From an uncultured Lachnospiraceae bacterium (GTDB lineage Bacteria; Bacillota; Clostridia; Lachnospirales; Lachnospiraceae): 64,000 bases of DNA. The notes beneath the pieces were generated by a model. That model was not told the origin of the DNA and did not search any database. It worked only from the letters and a program-made list of their open reading frames with translations. Of this stretch, positions 33,994-42,604 are shown in pieces (within the stretch, counting starts at the first letter, position 1; every line of letters begins with the position of its first letter). The translations under genes were made by a program, and so were the position numbers. The stretch is from the NCBI GenBank assembly GCA_910579465.1, contig CAJTUB010000006.1, positions 263,234 through 327,233 on the forward strand, given 5' to 3'.

Positions 33994-35622
33994 TCACCTC
34001 TTTCCGTTTCCATCCTGCTCCAACGGCACAATCCTGTCCGCAAGGGCTGCCGCTTCGTCCTTACTATGGGTAATGAGTAACGCGCTCCGCCCTTGAAGCT
34101 TCTCCTTTACATACCGCACTACCTTCTGCTTTCCCGCGGCATCCAGCCCGGTAAACGGCTCGTCAAGCACCAGTACCTCCGCCTCGGAGAGCAGCGCCCG
34201 CAAAATCGCAACCCGCCGCTTCATCCCGCCGGACAGTGCCGCCGCCTGCCTCCCCCTGATTCCGGAAAGCCCTACTGCCGCCAGCGCTTCCTCCGCCTCC
34301 CTGCGGTTTCCCGTTACCATCGCGATATTCGTTACCGCGTCGAACTCCTTGCACAGACGGTCCTCCTGAAAGACCGCACCCATCCGCTCCGGCCGTCTTA
34401 CCGTTCCCCCGTCCGCCTCCAAAAGCCCGAGGAACAGCTTTCCTGCGGTACTCTTCCCGCAGCCGGAGGCTCCCATCAGCGCCACGGTCTCGCCCTGCCG
34501 GAGTCTCAGGGTAAACTGCTCCAATACTGTTTTATCATCAAACCGTTTTGTCACGTCAAACAGACCATACTCCTCCGGCGTCCCGGTATCCGGCAGCACA
34601 GCCGCCGCGCCACGGTCTCCTTCCCTGCCTATCTCCTCTTCCCTCTCTGCCAGGATTTCCTCCCTTGGGTCCGCAGACATACCGGATTTCCGTACCATAT
34701 CTATTCTTGCCTCAGGCAACAGGATTCCCGCTTCCCCGGTATCTCCCTCTTCCGGCAGCAGGATTCCCGTTTCCCCGGCATCTCCCTCCTCGGGCAACAG
34801 GATTCCCGCTTCCAAGACAGCCTCCTCCTGCCCTGCTCCTTGCTTTCGCAGCGTTCCGGTCAGCGCCCCCGCAAGCAGCCTCACCAAAAGCATTACCAGC
34901 TTTTCAAAAACCACGCTGACCATAACGATAACCGCCGTCCACGCAAACAGCTCCGCCGTCATCAAATAAAGCTTTGCCTCGTACAGCTGCGCGCCGATGG
35001 AATTCTGCGGCAGACCGATTACCTCCGCTGCGATGCCTGACTTAAAGCAAAAGCCAAGCCCCACGGAGCAGGCGGAAACAAAGTAAGGCAGCACCGCCGG
35101 AATATAAATATAGCGCAGCCGCTTTCCGAACGGAATCCGGAACACCCGCGCCATTTCCAACAGCTCCGGCTCCGTAGACGCAATCCCCTGCAGCACGTTC
35201 GTATAAATCACCGGAAGCACCATCAGAAACGAAATCAGCACAGAAAGATTCCGCGAGGTGGAAAGCCAGAACAGCGCCAGAATAATAAACGACGCCACCG
35301 GCACCGCCTTTATCAGACGCAACAGCGGGTTCAACAGCGCCCGCACCAGCCCGGAAAGCGAGGCTGCCACTGCAAAAAATATGCCTGCGCCGACTGCAAG
35401 AAAAAAACCAAGCGCGATTTTAACAAAGGAGGTGCCGACCGTTTTCCAAAACACCGCCGTTTTCAGCAACTTCCACAGCGTTTTTACGGTTTCTACAGGA
35501 GAGACTACCAGAATCGTATTCTCCATGCGCATTACCGCAAGCTGCCAGAGCAGCAGCCAGAACGCTGCCGCTGCCACCGCTTTTATCCACACATAGTTCT
35601 TTTTTTTACCCGGTTTGTCCAC
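33994..35622 (-). CDS. Fused ABC transporter permease-ATPase (SsuC-SsuB/NMT type)
   Basis: A 542-residue single chain holding what are usually two proteins. Residues about 15-250 are a six-helix permease with LIKAVPVASFIILALFWL and the EAA segment. A linker of about 100 residues contains 13-residue repeats (GILLPEEGD). From about 360 to the end is an ATPase with GASGCGKST, LSGGMKRRVAI, VLVLDEPFTGLD. The family takes up sulfonates, nitrate or thiamine precursors. The GTG at 35622 was chosen because AAGGAGAGG precedes it; the GTG at 35658 has no good site. A plausible binding protein is at 45340-46407. Confidence 0.9.
   Translation of the reverse strand: MDKPGKKKNYVWIKAVAAAAFWLLLWQLAVMRMENTILVVSPVETVKTLWKLLKTAVFWKTVGTSFVKIALGFFLAVGAGIFFAVAASLSGLVRALLNPLLRLIKAVPVASFIILALFWLSTSRNLSVLISFLMVLPVIYTNVLQGIASTEPELLEMARVFRIPFGKRLRYIYIPAVLPYFVSACSVGLGFCFKSGIAAEVIGLPQNSIGAQLYEAKLYLMTAELFAWTAVIVMVSVVFEKLVMLLVRLLAGALTGTLRKQGAGQEEAVLEAGILLPEEGDAGETGILLPEEGDTGEAGILLPEARIDMVRKSGMSADPREEILAEREEEIGREGDRGAAAVLPDTGTPEEYGLFDVTKRFDDKTVLEQFTLRLRQGETVALMGASGCGKSTAGKLFLGLLEADGGTVRRPERMGAVFQEDRLCKEFDAVTNIAMVTGNRREAEEALAAVGLSGIRGRQAAALSGGMKRRVAILRALLSEAEVLVLDEPFTGLDAAGKQKVVRYVKEKLQGRSALLITHSKDEAAALADRIVPLEQDGNGKR
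34711..34812 (-). repeat. 39-bp in-frame tandem repeat in the transporter linker
   Basis: AGGATTCCCG recurs at 34721, 34760 and 34799, a period of exactly 39 bp, about 2.6 units. It encodes the 13-residue unit (E-A/T-G-I-L-L-P-E-E-G-D-x-G). Confidence 0.85.
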
Positions 35623-35711
35623 AGTCTGCCTCTCCTTCCGGTCGTCTTTCCCACACACAGGCGCTTCTTTTGCTCCATCCTGCTTCTGCAGAAAAATTAT
35701 TCATACCGTTA

Positions 35712-35740
35712 AGTATAGCAGATAGAAACTGATTTCTCAA
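35712..35740 (-). promoter_or_regulatory. Sigma-A promoter of the fused transporter gene
   Basis: On the minus strand TTGAGA (35740-35735), 17-bp spacer, TATACT (35717-35712). Confidence 0.78.
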
Positions 35741-35770
35741 GCAGAACAAAGCTTCTTGAGCTTCCACCAA

Positions 35771-35799
35771 TTGCATTTTCTCCCCATTTATGGTATACT
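35771..35799 (+). promoter_or_regulatory. Sigma-A promoter of the EF-G-like gene
   Basis: TTGCAT (35771-35776), 17-bp spacer, TATACT (35794-35799), followed by a leader of about 130 nt. Confidence 0.78.
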
Positions 35800-35817
35800 G
35801 TATCCATAATATCCGTG

Positions 35818-35855
35818 ACGATTCGCATCCGACCATAAGGGAAGATGCGAATCGT
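35818..35855 (+). promoter_or_regulatory. Leader hairpin of the EF-G-like gene
   Basis: A perfect 12-bp stem ACGATTCGCATC / GATGCGAATCGT with a 14-nt loop. GCTTATGCGAAT near 35886-35897 repeats part of the right arm, so an alternative pairing is possible. No T tract follows. Confidence 0.6.
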
Positions 35856-35938
35856 GCTTATACCATGCAAGCACCAGCAGGCAGGCTTATGCGAATGGGT
35901 ATAACAAATCAAAAGCTTATGCAGAAAGGAAGGCTGTT

Positions 35939-38029
35939 ATGGAGATTTACACTACAGACAAGATTAGGAATGTCGCCCTGCTCGGACACAGCGGATGCGG
36001 AAAAACAAGTCTCGTGGAAGCCATGGCGTATCTGGCAAAAATGACAACGCGCATGGGCAGGGTCGAGGACGGTAATACCATCAGCGACTATGACAAGGAA
36101 GAAATCAAACGTCATTTTTCCATCAATACCTCCGTCGTTCCGATTCTTTGGGAAGACACCAAAATCAATATTTTGGATACCCCGGGACTGTTTGATTTCG
36201 TCGGGGAAGCGGAAGAAGCCGTATCCGTGGCAGATGCCGCCATCATCGTGGTATCCGGTAAAAACGGCGTGGAAACAGGCACCAAAAAGGCATGGGAGCT
36301 TTGTGAAAAATACAAGCTGCCGCGTATGGTATTCGTAACGAACATGGATTCCGATAATGCAAGCTACCGTCAGGTTGTAGAGGATTTACAGAATATGTAC
36401 GGGAAACACATTGCACCGTTCCACATCCCTGTACGGGAAAACAAGGAATTTGTCGGCTATGTCAACGTATTACAGCAGCGTGCAAAACGCTGGAACGCAC
36501 ACGGAACCATAGACCCGATGGAGGTTCCGGATTATTCCAGGGAAAACCTCGGCATCTGCAGAACCGCACTCATGGAAGCAATCGCAGAAACCAGTGAGGA
36601 ATTTCTGGAACGCTACTTTAGCGGCGAGGAATTTTCCGAAAACGAAATCCGACAGGCACTCCGCGTCAACGTTGCAAACGGCACCATCATCCCTGTCATG
36701 ATGGGCTCTAATACCATGGCACGCGGCATTTTCACCCTGCTCGTCGATATCATAAAGTACCTGCCAAGCCCGGAAAAACGCAGTTGCAACGGCATCAATG
36801 CCAATTCAAACGAGATTTTCCATGCGGATTATGATTTTTCAAAGCCAAAATCCGCTTATGTCTGGAAAACGATTGCAGATCCGTTTATCGGAAAGTATTC
36901 CCTGATTAAAGTAAATTCGGGAGTATTAAAAACCGACGATGTTTTATATAACCACCACAAGGGCGTGGAGGAAAAAATCAGCAAGCTTTATGTCATGCGG
37001 GGTAACAAACCGGAAGAAACCAAGGAACTGCACGCGGGCGACATCGGCGCTCTTGCAAAGCTTGCCTCCGTGGCCACCACCGATTCCCTCTCTACACAAA
37101 AAAATCCCATTCTCTACATCCGTACCGCACTTTCCACCCCGTACACCTACAAACGCTATACCGTAAAGAAAAAAGGCGACGATGATAAGGTTTCCCAGGC
37201 ACTGCAGAAATTAATGTCCGAGGACCTTACCCTGAGAATCGAGAACGATACTGCAAACAGCCAGACACTTTTATATGGTATGGGCGACCAGCACTTAGAA
37301 ATCGTTGCTTCCAAGCTCCTTGAGCGCTACAAGGTAGAAATCGAGCTGCAAAAGCCAAGGATTGCTTTCCGTGAGACTATCCTTAAAAAATCCGACGTGG
37401 AGTATAAATACAAAAAACAGTCGGGCGGTCACGGTCAGTACGGTCATGTAAAAATGACCTTTGAACCGTCCGGGAATCTGGACGCTCCGTATGTATTCGA
37501 CCAGTGCGTTGTCGGCGGCTCCGTGCCGAAAAACTATTTTCCTGCCGTAGAAAAGGGCATTCAGGAGGCTGTTCTTTCCGGTCCTTTGGCGGCTTATCCG
37601 GTCGTCGGCGTAAAAGCCGTATTATACGACGGCTCCTACCATACGGTAGACTCGTCCGAACTGGCATTTAAGATTGCTGCCATACAGGCATTCAAAAAAG
37701 GCTTTCTGGAGGCAAAGCCGGTCCTGTTAGAGCCGATTGCCTCGCTGAAGGTGCTTGTTCCGGATGGCTACACCGGTGACATCATGGGAGACCTGAACAA
37801 ACGGCGCGGACGTATCCTTTCCATGAGTCCGGACAACAACGGTTATCAGGAAATCCTGGCGGATGTTCCGTATCTGGAGCTTTATGATTACAACACGGAT
37901 CTGCGTTCCATGACAGGCGGAAACGGCACCTACTCCTATTCCTTTGCAAGATACGAACAGGCTCCGCCGGAGGTCCAGGAAAGGGAAATCGCCGCAAGGG
38001 CTGCCTTAAAGGAAGATACAGAAAAATAA
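35939..38029 (+). CDS. Elongation factor G paralogue (EF-G2-like GTPase)
   Basis: A 696-residue EF-G-shaped GTPase: G domain 1-280, domain II about 300-380, domains III-V to 690 (GGHGQYGHVKMTFEP, PDGYTGDIMGDLNKRRGRI). It differs from housekeeping EF-G: the P-loop is GHSGCGKT instead of AHIDAGKT, switch I has EEIKRHFSINTS, and the NKMD guanine motif is TNMD (134-137). These mark the EF-G2/FusA2-like group, which lacks a settled role and may aid ribosome release or recycling. Own promoter with a hairpin leader; single gene. Confidence 0.9.
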   Translation: MEIYTTDKIRNVALLGHSGCGKTSLVEAMAYLAKMTTRMGRVEDGNTISDYDKEEIKRHFSINTSVVPILWEDTKINILDTPGLFDFVGEAEEAVSVADAAIIVVSGKNGVETGTKKAWELCEKYKLPRMVFVTNMDSDNASYRQVVEDLQNMYGKHIAPFHIPVRENKEFVGYVNVLQQRAKRWNAHGTIDPMEVPDYSRENLGICRTALMEAIAETSEEFLERYFSGEEFSENEIRQALRVNVANGTIIPVMMGSNTMARGIFTLLVDIIKYLPSPEKRSCNGINANSNEIFHADYDFSKPKSAYVWKTIADPFIGKYSLIKVNSGVLKTDDVLYNHHKGVEEKISKLYVMRGNKPEETKELHAGDIGALAKLASVATTDSLSTQKNPILYIRTALSTPYTYKRYTVKKKGDDDKVSQALQKLMSEDLTLRIENDTANSQTLLYGMGDQHLEIVASKLLERYKVEIELQKPRIAFRETILKKSDVEYKYKKQSGGHGQYGHVKMTFEPSGNLDAPYVFDQCVVGGSVPKNYFPAVEKGIQEAVLSGPLAAYPVVGVKAVLYDGSYHTVDSSELAFKIAAIQAFKKGFLEAKPVLLEPIASLKVLVPDGYTGDIMGDLNKRRGRILSMSPDNNGYQEILADVPYLELYDYNTDLRSMTGGNGTYSYSFARYEQAPPEVQEREIAARAALKEDTEK

Positions 38030-38084
38030 CATACCTATTTCATTTTCGCTGCCTGCGGATAATAAGCATTAAAAATTTTGCTAA

Positions 38085-38112
38085 GGGGGTGTCGCACGAA
38101 GCGGCAGCCCCC
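38085..38112 (+). terminator. Hairpin after the EF-G-like gene
   Basis: GGGGG-TGTCGC pairs with GCGGCA-GCCCCC. Weak tail (CACTTTG). It lies between convergent genes. Confidence 0.55.
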
Positions 38113-38140
38113 TCACTTTGCTTTCGCGCGGCTAAAGACG

Positions 38141-40675
38141 TCAAAGGGGTTGTTGCGAAATATATTCCCTGATGCAGCCGCCCGTACGCGACTCCGGATT
38201 TTTTGACAAGCCGCCGACGCTTCCCTGATAAACCAGCCTGCCGCCTTCCTCGCCTCCGCCGCTTCCCAGGTCAATGATGTGGTCCGCCTCCAGCATAAGG
38301 TCAAGATTATGCTCTATCACGACCAGCGTATGGCCGTTTTGCTTCAGGCCCTTCATAATCCGGACTAATTTTTCGATATCCCGCGGATGTAGCCCCGTAG
38401 TAGGTTCATCGAGCACATACAGGTTCCTGCCCCTTTTATTCCGGGAAAGCTCCCTGACAAGCCGGATTCTCTGGCATTCTCCTCCGGACAATTGATTGAG
38501 CGGATGTCCGATGGTCAGATAGCCCAGTCCGATATCACTCATTGCCTTCAAAACCCTGTATATACCGGGCACGTCGCGGAAGAAAGGCAACGCGTCATCA
38601 CAGGTGGTGTTTAAGATATCCGTGATGCTCCTGTCCTTGTATTTCACCTCCAGAACGTTTTTATGAAAACGCTTCCCCTTACATACCGGACACCGGACCT
38701 CCATCGTCGGCATCAATACCATGTTTAATTCAACCGTTCCCTGTCCTTCACAGTGCTCACACCGTCCGCCCCTGACGTTAAACGAGAAATCCTTCTTATC
38801 CAGTCCCAGCCTTCCGGCCTCCGGCTGTCGTTCAAACACCTTCCGGATATCCGTGTAAATATCCGTATAGGTCGCTATGTTCGACCTTGCTCCCTTACTT
38901 AACGGCTTCTGGGACATACAAATGACATGATCGAGCTTCTCATACCCTTCGATGCTTTCGTCCTTGACGCCCTTCTTATAATAGTTTGTAAGCGCCTCTA
39001 CGAGTACGTCAAAAATCAGGGAGGATTTTCCGCTTCCGGAAACGCCCGTGATTACGTTAATTTTATTTAACGCTATCCTGACGCTGATGTCCTTCAGGTT
39101 ATGTTTCCTGGCATTTCTTACCTTGATGCAGTCCCCCCGGATGTAATCCGTTTCCTTCAAAGGCTCATACGTTTTCAGCAAATAGTGTTTCATAATGGAC
39201 TTTTCTGACCTTAAAAGCTCCTCCATCGTTCCGGCAAACAGCAGTTGTCCGCCGTTCGTGCCTGCTTCCGGGCCGATTTCCACGATATAATCTGCGTTTC
39301 TGATAAAGTCCACGTCATGCTCTATGATAATGACCGTGTTGCCCTTCTCTTTTAATACGCGAATGGCATTCATAATCCTGTCATTGTCGGCAGGATGCAG
39401 GCCTATGGTCGGCTCATCAAAGATATAAATCATTTCCGTCAAATTGGAGCCCAGAATATTCGCCACACGCAGTCTCTGATGCTCCCCGAACGAAAGGGAA
39501 ACAACGGACCTCGACAGCGATAAATACCCCAGCCCTAACCCGAGCAGCTCATTCAGCCTTCCTATGATAAATTCCACCACTTCCCCGACAAGCTGATACT
39601 CGATACGGCTTTTACCGGATTCCTTGTAATCCGATATCCAGTTTTTTATTTCCCTGAGGGAATACCGCATCAGCTGATTCAGCGATACCCCGTTCACCTT
39701 CACTGCTTCAAGCTCCCTTGACAACCTGCTGCCATTGCATTCCGGGCACTCTGTCCGTGCCATGAACCTGCCAAAACGCTCTGTCCAGTCCTCATTATCC
39801 AGGTATTTCTCATATTTGATTTCCATATCGTTTATGAATCCCACGAACCAGCAGTTCTTCTCCTCCGGTCTTGCCACGCCGGGATAATATTTCGTAAAAC
39901 GCGGATCATCATTTCCGTAATAGAGAAATGCTTTTGCTTCCGGTGAAAGCTTCTTTATTTTTTCATCCGGATCAAACGAAAATCCATAGTAGTTCCCTGC
40001 CGCAAGAATGATAGGAACATAAATCTTGAGTTCGCTTTTCCCCCAGCTTTTCAAAGCCCCGCCAGACACCGACAGCTCCTCGTCAATCGTGACGCTTTGG
40101 TTCACGCTGTAAATCTCGCCGATACCATGACATTTCGGGCACGCGCCATTCGGATTATTATAAGAGAAATCGGACATCCGGAATTTTCTGATTTCCTGTC
40201 CGCAGGCAGGACAGGAATCCCTTAACAGCTCAAACAAATCGTTCCCGTCCTCGGACCAGTCAGCGTCATTCTCATACCCTGAGATGAACGGCGGTATTTT
40301 ATTTCCGCAATGGCTGCATTTCCGCACCCCTGCCTGGGCAAACAGAAGCCGGATAAGCTTAAGGATTTCCGTTGCCGTCCCGACGGTCGACCGGGGATTC
40401 CGGTTCTTGATGTGCTGGTCAATATAAATCACCGGGGACAGTCCCTCAATACTGTCCACCAGAGGCTTTTTCACCTGATTCGGTCCCCCCATCGTATCAA
40501 AAAGCTGCCGCATGCTTTCCTTCTGTAAGATATCGATGATAAGGGAGGACTTCCCCGAGCCCGAAACCCCGACCACCGCGGTAATCTGATTTCTTGGTAT
40601 CCTCAGACTGATATTTTTTAAGTTATTTTCTTTTGCGCCCTGAATCACGATATACTTCTGTGCTTCTTCACTCAC
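38141..40675 (-). CDS. UvrA2/DrrC-like ABC ATPase, class II UvrA
   Basis: An 844-residue double ABC ATPase shaped like UvrA but about 100 residues shorter. Domain 1 has GVSGSGKSS (36-44), zinc ligands CSHCG and CPACG, a CPKCHG..GEIY insertion, and signature LSFGEHQRLRVA; domain 2 has GVSGSGKSS, CEHCEGQG, CPVCKGK and LSGGECQRIRLV. It lacks the UvrB-binding region as judged by length. Such UvrA2 proteins (like DrrC) protect producers from DNA-binding drugs. The GTG start overlaps the preceding ABC gene stop by one base, with GAGGAGG before it, so it is co-translated. Confidence 0.85.
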   Translation of the reverse strand: MSEEAQKYIVIQGAKENNLKNISLRIPRNQITAVVGVSGSGKSSLIIDILQKESMRQLFDTMGGPNQVKKPLVDSIEGLSPVIYIDQHIKNRNPRSTVGTATEILKLIRLLFAQAGVRKCSHCGNKIPPFISGYENDADWSEDGNDLFELLRDSCPACGQEIRKFRMSDFSYNNPNGACPKCHGIGEIYSVNQSVTIDEELSVSGGALKSWGKSELKIYVPIILAAGNYYGFSFDPDEKIKKLSPEAKAFLYYGNDDPRFTKYYPGVARPEEKNCWFVGFINDMEIKYEKYLDNEDWTERFGRFMARTECPECNGSRLSRELEAVKVNGVSLNQLMRYSLREIKNWISDYKESGKSRIEYQLVGEVVEFIIGRLNELLGLGLGYLSLSRSVVSLSFGEHQRLRVANILGSNLTEMIYIFDEPTIGLHPADNDRIMNAIRVLKEKGNTVIIIEHDVDFIRNADYIVEIGPEAGTNGGQLLFAGTMEELLRSEKSIMKHYLLKTYEPLKETDYIRGDCIKVRNARKHNLKDISVRIALNKINVITGVSGSGKSSLIFDVLVEALTNYYKKGVKDESIEGYEKLDHVICMSQKPLSKGARSNIATYTDIYTDIRKVFERQPEAGRLGLDKKDFSFNVRGGRCEHCEGQGTVELNMVLMPTMEVRCPVCKGKRFHKNVLEVKYKDRSITDILNTTCDDALPFFRDVPGIYRVLKAMSDIGLGYLTIGHPLNQLSGGECQRIRLVRELSRNKRGRNLYVLDEPTTGLHPRDIEKLVRIMKGLKQNGHTLVVIEHNLDLMLEADHIIDLGSGGGEEGGRLVYQGSVGGLSKNPESRTGGCIREYISQQPL

Positions 40676-42486
40676 TATCGATACCTCCTCGACTGCATTT
40701 CAAACATATTGGCATAGATGCCGTTTGTTCTCATTAGCTCTTCATGCGAACCGTCTTCCGCCACCCTCCCGTTTTGAATCAGAAGAATCCGGTCCGCCAT
40801 TTTTGTTGTCGACAGCCTGTGGGAAATAATCACAAGCGTCCTCTCCGGCAGCATATGGAATACCAGCTCATTAAATTCACTTTCCGCCTTCGGGTCCAAC
40901 GCACTCGACGGCTCATCCAGAATTACCATTCTTTTATCACTGAACAACACCCTTGCCAGTGCCAGCTTTTGTTTTTGTCCCCCTGAGAATACTATGCCGT
41001 CGTCATTAAATTCCCTGGAATACGCGCTGTCTCCCTGCACAGGCAGGCGCCCCACCACATCCCCCAGCCCGGCCATCGCAAGCGCCCTGTCCAGGTCAGC
41101 GCCTTCCGCTTGTTTGTCAACAAGGTCCATTTTGACATTTTCATACAGTGACAGCGCAAACAGCTGGAAGTTTTGCACCAATATGCTGCACAGGTTCTTC
41201 CGGTAGAACTCCACATCATAGTCCCGGATATCCATTCCGTTGACCAGAATTTTACCGCTGTCAGGCTCGTACAGTCTCAACAAAAGCTTGACCAGCGTAC
41301 TCTTTCCGGCGCCGTTGCAGCCGACAATTGCTACCTTTTCATTCGCCTTGATTTTGAAATTCAATCCGTCTAAAATTTTGTGTTCCCCGTCATAGGAGAA
41401 CGACACATCGACAAACTCAATCGTGACCGGCATACCGGCATTGCTTTGCAGCCCCTTCTCCGATACGATACTGTTTTCCATTTCCATGAAATGAAGGAAC
41501 TTCTCAATGTAGATGCTGTTATTATGCGCTTCCTTAACCGAATGGACAAAGTTATTCATGTTCCCTTTTATCGTGCCGTAGGCATTCCACAAGGCAGCCA
41601 TCACGTCAAAGGAATAGGCACCCTTCACAAGCACCATATAGGCAAGATAAAATAATGTCGCAAAATCCCCGAGGATTTTCTTCATCAGGTTATCGCCGGC
41701 GCAGACCATCGTCTTTTTTACCCCGTAAGCAGCATGAATATCGCCAAGCTTTTTTGAAGAAGAGGTCAATTTATCAAGCAAAACCCTTCCGATATTCGTC
41801 ATCCTGATGTCTTTCGCATTTTGCTTTAAGAAAAACATACGGTTTGCATAGTCGATTTCTTTCTGACAGGGCATCGCTTTGTTATAAATTTCACCGTTTA
41901 TTTTATTCAGCTTAATCTGATATAAAAAGGAGAGCACGTTAATTACGACCGCCAGTACAAAAACAACAAAATCCAGGGAGCTGATAATATAAAACAGCGA
42001 AAGCAGCACCAGGAAATTTTCAAGCAAATTGACGAAATTCCGGTAGGTGTTCCATGCCCTGTCGTTCGATTCCCTGTTGGCAACAACCAAATCATTATAA
42101 TACTTCTGGTCGTCATAGCAGCCAAGCGCAATGGAGCCGGATTTTTCAAACATCATCTTTGTAAAAACATGATTGACCTTGATTTCCGCGTCTTTTTTCA
42201 GACTGTTATTAAAAACTCCCTCGATGACAGTATTGAACAGAAGCACCAGCCCATAATATACGCACGTCACGACAATCAGCTGTGTCAGGGTTTTCTGTGT
42301 TTCCCCCGGATGGGTAATTGCAACTTCTACCTGCCTGACAATATACTGTATGAACAGAACGTTTCCTATGGTATTGAACAATACACTTCTGGCTGCAATC
42401 ACCAGCGCATAGTCGGCAGAATACAACGGGACCGCCCTGAAAAACAGCTTCAACATATACAGATTATTACGTATTACTTTTTTCAT
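40675..42486 (-). CDS. ABC exporter half-transporter, second of pair
   Basis: A 603-residue fusion of a six-helix exporter domain (residues 20-320) and an ATPase (340-600). ATPase motifs: GCNGAGKST, FSGGQKQKLALARVLFS, Walker B VILDEPSSALDP and H in IISHRLS. They are complete enough for hydrolysis. It is downstream of a partner ABC gene and one base from uvrA2, so this is likely half of a heterodimer exporting a hydrophobic compound or peptide. RBS is AAGGAGAG. Confidence 0.9.
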   Translation of the reverse strand: MKKVIRNNLYMLKLFFRAVPLYSADYALVIAARSVLFNTIGNVLFIQYIVRQVEVAITHPGETQKTLTQLIVVTCVYYGLVLLFNTVIEGVFNNSLKKDAEIKVNHVFTKMMFEKSGSIALGCYDDQKYYNDLVVANRESNDRAWNTYRNFVNLLENFLVLLSLFYIISSLDFVVFVLAVVINVLSFLYQIKLNKINGEIYNKAMPCQKEIDYANRMFFLKQNAKDIRMTNIGRVLLDKLTSSSKKLGDIHAAYGVKKTMVCAGDNLMKKILGDFATLFYLAYMVLVKGAYSFDVMAALWNAYGTIKGNMNNFVHSVKEAHNNSIYIEKFLHFMEMENSIVSEKGLQSNAGMPVTIEFVDVSFSYDGEHKILDGLNFKIKANEKVAIVGCNGAGKSTLVKLLLRLYEPDSGKILVNGMDIRDYDVEFYRKNLCSILVQNFQLFALSLYENVKMDLVDKQAEGADLDRALAMAGLGDVVGRLPVQGDSAYSREFNDDGIVFSGGQKQKLALARVLFSDKRMVILDEPSSALDPKAESEFNELVFHMLPERTLVIISHRLSTTKMADRILLIQNGRVAEDGSHEELMRTNGIYANMFEMQSRRYR

Positions 42487-42509
42487 GCCACACTCTCCTT
42501 ACATTTCAT

Positions 42510-42594
42510 CTTGAATTTTCGCAATTTGCATATACCTTTGTGTCCCGGCTACAGCCGAAGCCTCTAAGATGATTTAAAACTACGAAAACTCAAG
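42510..42594. repeat. Short element with family-1-like inverted ends
   Basis: CTTGAATTTTCGCA at 42510-42523 is inverted as TACGAAAACTCAAG at 42581-42594 (12 of 14 match). 85 bp, no 117-bp core. It is inserted in the 118-bp gap between the two ABC genes. Confidence 0.7.
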
Positions 42595-42604
42595 TACGCT
42601 TTAT

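Noticed and set aside
34720..34812. Tandem 39-bp units considered as a CRISPR array
   Set aside because: Units are contiguous, in frame and without spacers.
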